A DNA stretch of 64,000 bases from Dama dama (Eukaryota > Chordata > Mammalia > Artiodactyla > Cervidae). Position numbers and translations under genes: made by a program. Position 1 is the first letter of the stretch. Every line of letters begins with the position of its first letter. Below the pieces are notes generated by a model, which did no database searches, was not told the DNA's origin, and saw only the letters and a list, made by a program, of their open reading frames with translations. Positions 57,300 through 64,000 of this stretch are shown one piece after another. The stretch is taken from contig NC_083691.1 of the NCBI RefSeq assembly GCF_033118175.1, forward strand, positions 15,473,001 through 15,537,000, written 5' to 3'.

Positions 57300-59075
57300 T
57301 AAAATATACTTACAGTAAGACACACTGATCTTAAATTGCAAATTGATGAGTTTTAACAAATGTAAAACCTGTGTGAAACCAGCATGCCAGTCAAGATAAA
57401 GACTTCAAGCCCTCTACCAGTCCACTTCCTCACTCCACACTGACAACAGCTTTTCTGATTTCTGGCACTGCAAATTGATTTCGTTATTTTTGAATTACAT
57501 ACAAATGGGATCATATAGATATGTTTTATACCTGGATTTTTTTCACATGACATAGAGTTTTTGAGCTTCATTCATATTGGTGCAAATATGAGCAGTCCTT
57601 GTTTTCATTGCTGGACAGTATCGCACTGCATAGATGTCCAAATAATTGCTTGTAAATTCTTACAAAATCTTCTGTTGATGGACATTTTGGTTGTTTTCAA
57701 TTTGGGCCCATTATGAATAATGATGCTGCAAATATTTTTTGCTGGAGTCCTTTTGTGTGCATAGATTTAATTTCTTTTGGATAAACGCCTAGGAGTGCAA
57801 TTGCTGGAACACATAGAAGCACTGCACAATTTTCCAGTGTTTTTAACATTTTATGCTCCTTCCAGTAATGATTAAGGTTTCCAATGGCTCAACATCTTAT
57901 CATCAATCTTTTTATTTTTAGCTGTTCTAGAGAGCATGCAGGAGTATTACACTAAACTTTTTTAAAATATATATTTTTTTCTCTTTATTGTTTGTATTCT
58001 GACTTGGTTTATGGCATTTTGGGCCAAGAAGAAAGTGTGAGCCTTTATATGATCTCATTGTGATTTTAACTGCTGTTTGAAGACGAAATGATTGTGAGCC
58101 TCTAGCCGTGTGCTTACCCTCCATCTCCATGTTTCTGTGTGAAGCATCTGTTAAAGTAGTTTACCTATTCTGATCAGGCTTGCTTGTCTTTTTATTATTG
58201 ATTTGTAGGAGTTCTATGTATATATTTTGGATATAAGTCCTCTGAAAATTACCTGTATTGTTATTGTCATTTGTAATTTTTTTCAGTTTTCAACTGAGTT
58301 TTTATCTTCCTGATAAACTTCTGATGAGCCAAAGTTTTTTTCCTTTCAGAGTTAATGCTTTTATGTCCCATCTAGGAGATATTTGCCTACTCTAAGGTCC
58401 CAGTAACTTTTCAAATATATATATTTTTTCTTTTAGAAATGCTATGTTTTACATTGTGATACAATGACCTGATGGTGTGAGGTGGAAGACAAGTTAATGT
58501 TTCACATGATTGCTTCTCTATTTGTCCAAACACCACGTGATAAATATACTTTAGTCTCCTCCACTGAATTATCCTGTAACCTTTGTTGAAAATCAATGGG
58601 ATGCATAGGTGGGGGTCAGTTTCTTGACTCCTTTTTGTTTGACAGATTTGTCTGTCCTGTACACGCTGTCTTAATGATTAGTGAGGTGATCTAGAAAATC
58701 TTGACATTGGATACTGTACATCTTCCAGCTTTGTTCTTCATTTGAAGATTGCATTTTTTAAAATTACTTCGCATTTACATATAAATTGCATCAACTTGTC
58801 AATTTCTACAAAAATAATTTACTGAGATTTTGATTGGGAATGTGTTGAGTATACAGATCAAATAACCATTGTAACAACATGGATTTTTCCAATCCATGAA
58901 TATAGAATAGCTCTCTCTGAATGTAGATCATTTAAAAGTATCTCGCAGCAATGTTCTGTAGTTTTCAGAATAGAGTTGTTGCCTGTCTTTTATTTATTAC
59001 CATGAACTTTATATTTCTGGATGACATTGTAAATGGAATGTTTTAAACTTTTCTAATTGCCTTGCTCTTGGTAGA
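57300..59075 (-). mobile_element. Old L1M LINE, ORF2 3' half and 3' UTR
   Basis: Antisense L1M over nearly 1.8 kb: gatgagttttaacaaatgta, acgcctaggagtgcaattgc, tctttttattattgatttgt, gtcaatttctacaaaaataa, caatccatgaatatag, tcgcagcaatgttctgtagt. A block at about 57958-58045 does not fit and may be a small insertion. Strongly diverged, no coding capacity. Confidence 0.82.
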
Positions 59076-59226
59076 TAAAAATTTAATTAAGTAGAGGAGT
59101 AGTTTCTGCATGCAGCAGAAGCTACGTGATTAACAATTTAAACTAGAAGGCTAAAACTTTAAGATGTTTTATGTAACTTCAGTGGCAACCACAAATATCT
59201 ATAGAATATACATGAGAGGGAATAAG

Positions 59227-59445
59227 GAGCTCCCTGTTGGCTCAGTGGTAAAGAATTCACTAGCAACGCAGGAGACATAGGTTCCATTCTTAGGTCAGGA
59301 AGAACCCTTGGAGAAGGAAATGGCTACCCACTCTAGTATTCTTGCCTGGGAAATCCCACTGACAGAGGAGACTTGTGGGCTTACAATCCTTGTGGTCACA
59401 AGAGTTGGACAAGACTTAGTGACAAAACCACCAACAACACCACAA
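59227..59445 (+). mobile_element. Bov-tA SINE nested in L1M
   Basis: Full-length plus-strand copy from gagctccctgttggctcagt to ccaccaacaacacc. Only a 6-base flanking repeat (ggaata) is visible. Confidence 0.9.
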
Positions 59446-60619
59446 GGAATATCACTGTAAGAAGTCAATGAACCACAGAGAAAGATGGTAAGAGAGGAAA
59501 GAAGGGACAAGAAATAATAAGACTTTCAGAAAACAATTTTTAAAATGTCAATAGTAAGTAAGTTCCTCTCCATTAGTAATTATTTTAAATGTAAATGGAT
59601 TAATCTCCCCCAATTAAAGGATTCAGATTGACTGAAAGCATTAAAAAACAAAAACAAACAGGATCCAACTATGTCTATAAGAGACTCATGGTTGATCTAA
59701 GGGTATACATAGACTGAAAGTGAAAGAATGGGAAAAATATTTCATGCAAACAGAAACCAAAGGTGAGCAGGAGAATCTACACCAAAGTTAGAAAAAAAAT
59801 AGTGAAAAAAAGTTTTTCACAGTGAAAAACTGTGAAAGAGACAGAGAAGGACATCATATAAAAATAAAAGGGTTGATTCACCAAGAAGATTTATTAATAT
59901 TTGTGGCCCAAACCTCAGTTACTAAGCATATGAGGAAGCACTGAAAGAAGAAATAGCAACACAATACTAACAAGTGACTTCAATACCCTGCTTTCAGCAA
60001 TGAATGGAACAACCAGGATGAAGATCAATTAGGAAATACAGAATTTGAATTTTAAAAACTCTAAAGATCAATTAATCCTAACATACATATATGGAACACT
60101 CCGCCTAACAACAGTACAAAATAAGTTATTTTCAAATGCACTTGGAACATTCTGCATGATAGAACAGCTATGAGGCCAGAAGTGAAGTTATAACAAATTT
60201 AGAAAGACTGAAATCGTGCCTGATATCTGCCCCAAACATGATGGAATCTAACTACAAATCAACAGCACTAGGAAAACTGGGAAATTCAAGATATATGGAA
60301 ACAAAATAAATACTAAATAAGCAAAACAAGTGGGTTGTTTAACACACTCTTAAACAACAGATGAGTCTAAGAAATCACGAAGGAATTTAGAAAATTGCTT
60401 AAGTGCTTAAGACAAATGAGAATAAAAACACAGCTTATCAAAACTTATGAGATGCAGCAAATTAGGTTGATAGCTGTCAATGCATATATTAAAATAGAAA
60501 AAAGATCTCAAATCAGCAACCTAACTTCATACCTCAAGAAAGAAGAAAAAGAAATTAAGCCCTAAGCCAGCAGGAGGAACAAATAAATACAAATTAAGAC
60601 AGAGATAAATGAAATAGTT

Positions 60620-60901
60620 TATTTCATTTGCTGCTGCTGCTAAGTCACTTCAGTTGTGTCCGACTCTGTGTGATCCCATAGATGGCAGTCTACCAGGCTC
60701 CTCCGTCCCTGGGATTCTCCAGGCAAGAACACTGGACTGGGTTGCCATTTCCTTCTCCAATGCATGAAAGTGAAAAGTGGAAGTGAAGTCGTTCTGTCGT
60801 GTGAACTCTTCGAAAATCCATGGACTGCAGCCTACCAGGCTCCTCCATCCATGAGATTTTCCAGGCAAGAGTACTGGAATGGATTGCCACTGCCTTCTCC
60901 A
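60620..60901 (-). mobile_element. Dimeric Bov-A/Bov-tA SINE nested in L1M
   Basis: Two tail-and-centre units in tandem on the minus strand, joined by tgcatgaaagtgaaaagtgg. A 9-base repeat gaaatagtt lies at 60611-60619 and 60902-60910, with an A-rich tail (antisense tatttcattt) next to the left copy. Confidence 0.88.
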
Positions 60902-60966
60902 GAAATAGTTACTAGAAAGACAATATGAAAAAAAATCAACAAAATTGAATTATTCTTTTTAGAAGA

Positions 60967-61145
60967 ATAGTTATATACGACTCTTTGCGATCCTATGGAC
61001 TATATAGCCCGTGGAATTCTTCAGGCCAGAATACTGGAGAGGGTAGCCTTTCCCTTCTCCAGGGGATCTTCCCAACCCAGGGATTGAACCCAAGTCTCCT
61101 GCAGTGCAGGTGGATTCTTTACCAGCTGAGCCACCAGGGAAGCCC
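60967..61145 (-). mobile_element. Bov-A SINE nested in L1M, with perfect target-site duplication
   Basis: Minus-strand monomer with a perfect 16-base duplication, tattctttttagaaga (60951-60966 and 61146-61161). Confidence 0.95.
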
Positions 61146-61225
61146 TATTCTTTTTAGAAGATCAAGAATATTGACAAACTCTTAATTTCATAAAAACATG
61201 AAAAAAGTCTCAAATGGCTAAAATC

Positions 61226-61264
61226 GGCGGGGGGGGGGGGGGGGGGGGGGCGGGGGCGGGGCGG
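61226..61264 (+). repeat. Long G run
   Basis: Twenty-two consecutive G (61229-61250) followed by cgggggcggggcgg, within otherwise A-rich L1M sequence. Either an expanded slippage tract or a sequencing/assembly problem. Confidence 0.8.
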
Positions 61265-61477
61265 ACATTATAGCTGATATCACAAAAATAAAAAGAAGTG
61301 TAAAAGAGATAATCTAAAGAATTTGAGTAACCTGAAATAAATGGAAAAATTCTTAGAAACATGAACTACCAAGACTGAGTCATGAAGAAGCTGAAAATCT
61401 GTATCAACCAGTAACAAATTCTTAGGGAAGCTCTTTATAAGATTTTTATTATTTAATGTCTATGTCTTTGTTAAAAT

Positions 61478-61690
61478 CTGGGGCTTCTCTGGTGGGTCAG
61501 ATGGTAAAGAAACCTGCCTGCTAGAGACCCAGATTCAACCCCTGGGTCGGGAAGATCCCCTGGAGAAGGAAATGCCAACCCACTCCAGTATTCTTGCCTG
61601 GGAAATCCCATGGACAGAAGTGCCTGGTGGGCTACAGTCCACGGGGTGCAAAGAGTCAGACATGATTGAGTGACTAACAGTTTCACCTTC
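61478..61690 (+). mobile_element. Bov-tA SINE
   Basis: Full-length plus-strand copy from ctggggcttctctggtgggt to gactaacagtttcacc. It lies between oppositely oriented L1M fragments. Confidence 0.93.
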
Positions 61691-62795
61691 ACTTTTTGGA
61701 TGAATTTTACCAGTAAATTACATCTAGGTCTGGCAAATTCTCTGCAGAAAGTCTTTTAATTATAAATTCAAGTTCTCACATATATATTTAATTCAATTAA
61801 TGGAATTTTCTATTCCTTCTCGTGTAATTTTTAGTAAATTATGCTTTTCAAGGAATTTGTCCATTGCAAATTTATTGATGGCATTCCTTTGTTATACCCT
61901 TATATCTGTGGGATTTTTAGTATCAATGACTCATTTCTGTTATTGGTTATTGTGTTTTCTCTCTTTTTCTCTTGATTAGTATATTCAATGAATCAGTCTT
62001 TCCTAAGAGGCAAATTTTAGCTTTGATAAGTTTAACATGGTTTTCGTATTATTTTGTTGATTTCTGCTTTTCCTTTATTACTTTTCCTCTACTTATTTTG
62101 GATTTGATTTGCAATATTTTTCTAATTTCTTACTGTATAATCTTAGATCATTGATTTTAAACTTCCTTCAGTATAAAATTTAAAATATAGATTTCCCTCT
62201 AAGCCCTGCTTCAGGGACATCCTCCACATATTATATGTTTTGTTTTATTTGTCAGTTAGTTTGAAATATTTTTTTTAAATTTTCCTTCTTTGAGACTTTT
62301 TTCTTTGATCCAGGGGATATTTGAAGTGTGATGTCTATTTTCTAACTATTTTGTGGGTTTTTTCTATCAAATCATTGTTGATTTCTAAATCAAGTGTTGT
62401 GATAGGAGAACATAATTTGTAAGATTTCAAACTTCCCCAAATTTTATGGCCTGGCATATGGTCTACCTTGGTGACTGATCAATTAGCCCTTGAAAATTAT
62501 GGATTCTGCTAGTTTCAGATGTTGTGTTCTATAATGTTAATTAGATCAACTTGATTGATTGTGTTCTCCAAATATTCTACATCATTGTTTACATTTTGCT
62601 TATTTATTGTGTAAAATACTGAGAAAGATGTGAAACCTCTCTATGGGTATGCATTTTGCCTATTTGTGCCTTAACTTATATTTTTTCCCTCATGTGCTTT
62701 GATGCTTTGCTGTTATGTGTGCACACATTTAGGACTGTTATGCCTTTCTGATAAAGGACCCTTTTATTCAAATGAAAGATGACCTTCAGTTATGA
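61691..62795 (-). mobile_element. Old L1M LINE, ORF2 endonuclease region, antisense
   Basis: Antisense L1M: tggatgaattttaccagtaa, agtcttttaattataaattc, aaggaatttgtccattgcaa, tttctctctttttctcttga, atttgaagtgtgatgtctat, ggcatatggtctaccttggt, ttagatcaacttgatt. It covers the same ORF2 region as the sense piece on its left, so the two form diverged inverted arms. Confidence 0.75.
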
Positions 62796-63867
62796 GACAC
62801 GTAGTCAGAAGGTGAGCTACTCTATGTTCATGAAGCTGCCCAATTCCCGTGACAAGTTCTGAACCCGCATGTCTTGGTCTGTGGGGTCTGCACATTATTT
62901 TGCCATCCTGTGTGGCCAGCCTACCTGTCCAGGGCTCACTCTCCCCACAGTCCTCTCTTCCCAGCTTTCTTCTTCCTCCCAGGGAAAGTCTGATGATTTG
63001 TACCATCATGGCCAATTAGCCTGTGCTTTTCCTCTTTGTTTTGTTTGTAAGGAAGCATGTCTAAGTCTCCTCTAACATGGGGAAAGTTAGGATCCTCCGT
63101 GATGCAGGCGGAGTACCACATGCTTACCTGTGTTCTTGCACTTAGCACACGGTATGTACCTGCGAGGCACGACCCCTAGGAACTGAAGTATCATCACCGA
63201 GAGCAGAGATGACTTGCTGCCCAGAGTTCTGTCACTGGTGCCTAGCACCATGCCTTGTGTCTAGTGATGCTCAGTAAAACTTTTGATGGACTACATGAGC
63301 TAGTGGCTCTTTCCCCTTTAAACACATTTATGGGACTCTCAGATGTTATTAATAGAAATGACCATGAAAATGTCTTGGATTCTGCAGCTAACTGGCCAGT
63401 GACTAAATGGTAAACTAGTGACAATCAGTCTAGAGTCGTGTGTCCCAGAGATCAACTAGAACCCCAGAGACTGAGAGCTTGATGGGAGGACGGCTCCAGG
63501 CAAAGCTTCACTATTTAGCCAACACCATTGCCTGTGCTCACAGAGTCTTCTGCAGCCACTGCCATCTGGTAGCCTCCTAACAGCTGTAGGTTTTGCTCCC
63601 CCAACTCCCAAGGCGAAGGGCTAGACTGTAAAAAAGAAGGCCCCAGTGCTTTGGGGATGAAAACAACAGTGTTATGTTTGACTCACAAGCAGTGTCAGAG
63701 GAAAACACTTCGGTCCTGGAAGATGCCACCTGCATGGTACACAAGACTGCATCCAGGATGAGCAATGCTGGAAGCTTCAAACTTCTTGTTAGGTTCTAGA
63801 CACAACTCTCCTTTCCTCAACCAAAGTGGAGGGATCATTGGAAACCCCAAGCTGGATGACATCGAGG
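62796..63867. other. Single-copy-like DNA, nothing assigned
   Basis: I see no gene. A short piece at 63236-63290 (ggtgcctagcaccatgcctt, tgctcagtaaaa) resembles an L2 or MIR 3' end. The frames at 62764-63015 and 63577-63780 (minus) have no recognisable domain. Confidence 0.4.
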
Positions 63868-64000
63868 TTGTTGTTGTTTAGTTGCTCAATGGTGTCTAAC
63901 TCTTTTACAACTCCATGGACTGTGGTCCACCATGCTCCTTTGTCCATGGGATTTCTCAGGCAAGAATACTAGAGTGGGTTGCCATTTCTTCCTTCAGGGG
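63868..64000 (-). mobile_element. Bov-tA SINE, cut by the window end
   Basis: Antisense Bov-tA tail and centre (gttgttgtttagttgctcaa to ttcttccttcagggg). The head lies beyond the window. Confidence 0.9.

Larger units (their letters stand above)
59110..61435 (+). mobile_element. Old L1M LINE, ORF2 endonuclease region, sense, punctured by three SINEs
   Basis: Sense L1M ORF2 5' region: tttaaatgtaaatggattaa, aagagactcatggttgatct, aaaaacacagcttatcaaaa, acctcaagaaagaagaaaaa, gaaaaattcttagaaacatg, accaagactgagtcatgaag. It is interrupted by SINEs at 59227-59445, 60620-60901 and 60967-61145 and by a G run at 61226-61264. Non-coding now. Its orientation is opposite to the L1M pieces on both sides. Confidence 0.78.

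Noticed and set aside
1..64000. CRISPR arrays, bacterial operons, phage or plasmid features
   Set aside because: The window is vertebrate nuclear DNA. Regular repeats here are SINE/LINE copies and simple repeats, not direct repeats with unique spacers.

Overview
This is a window of nuclear DNA from a ruminant, probably cattle or a close relative. The basis is its repeats: about 26 copies of Bov-tA/Bov-A SINEs and about 12 copies of the BovB (RTE) LINE, with ruminant L1 3' ends, cetartiodactyl CHR-type SINEs, and old mammalian MIR, L2, MaLR and L1M fossils. Species cannot be fixed by reading alone. I find no protein-coding gene, rRNA, functional tRNA or CRISPR array that I can support. Nearly every long open frame is an antisense or sense reading of BovB, Bov-tA, L1 or a simple repeat. 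Family names come from recognising sequence, not from a database search.

Layout. 1-10 kb: a probable ruminant LTR fragment, two BovB 3' ends, three SINEs, a CpG island with a TATA box and possible splice donor (about 3.96-4.41 kb), a TG-rich repeat, and an L2 element split by a MaLR LTR. 10-25 kb: mostly single-copy DNA with scattered SINEs, two BovB pieces, a MIR, an L1 3' end and a degenerate tRNA-Ile-like sequence. 25-33 kb: the richest retroelement block, with a 1.9 kb BovB split by a dimeric Bov-A2, and a 5'-inverted BovB that landed inside a CHR SINE, both insertions still showing target-site duplications. 33-46 kb: SINEs, an old L1M carrying a nested BovB, a CATCC-rich repeat and long single-copy stretches. 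46-53 kb: a 1 kb BovB, two small L1 insertions that look like twin-priming products, a Bov-A2 dimer and two more BovB pieces. 54-64 kb: MaLR-type LTRs, a MIR and about 5.5 kb of old L1M sequence in alternating orientation, punctured by SINEs and a 22-base G run.

How the parts relate. BovB encodes an endonuclease and reverse transcriptase, and Bov-tA SINEs share its 3' end, so these two families depend on one retrotransposition machinery. All BovB copies here are truncated, and no copy can encode a complete protein. The best candidate for undescribed function is the CpG island near 4.0-4.4 kb. I did not find a convincing new biological system. The most informative structures are the nested, inverted retrotransposon insertions.
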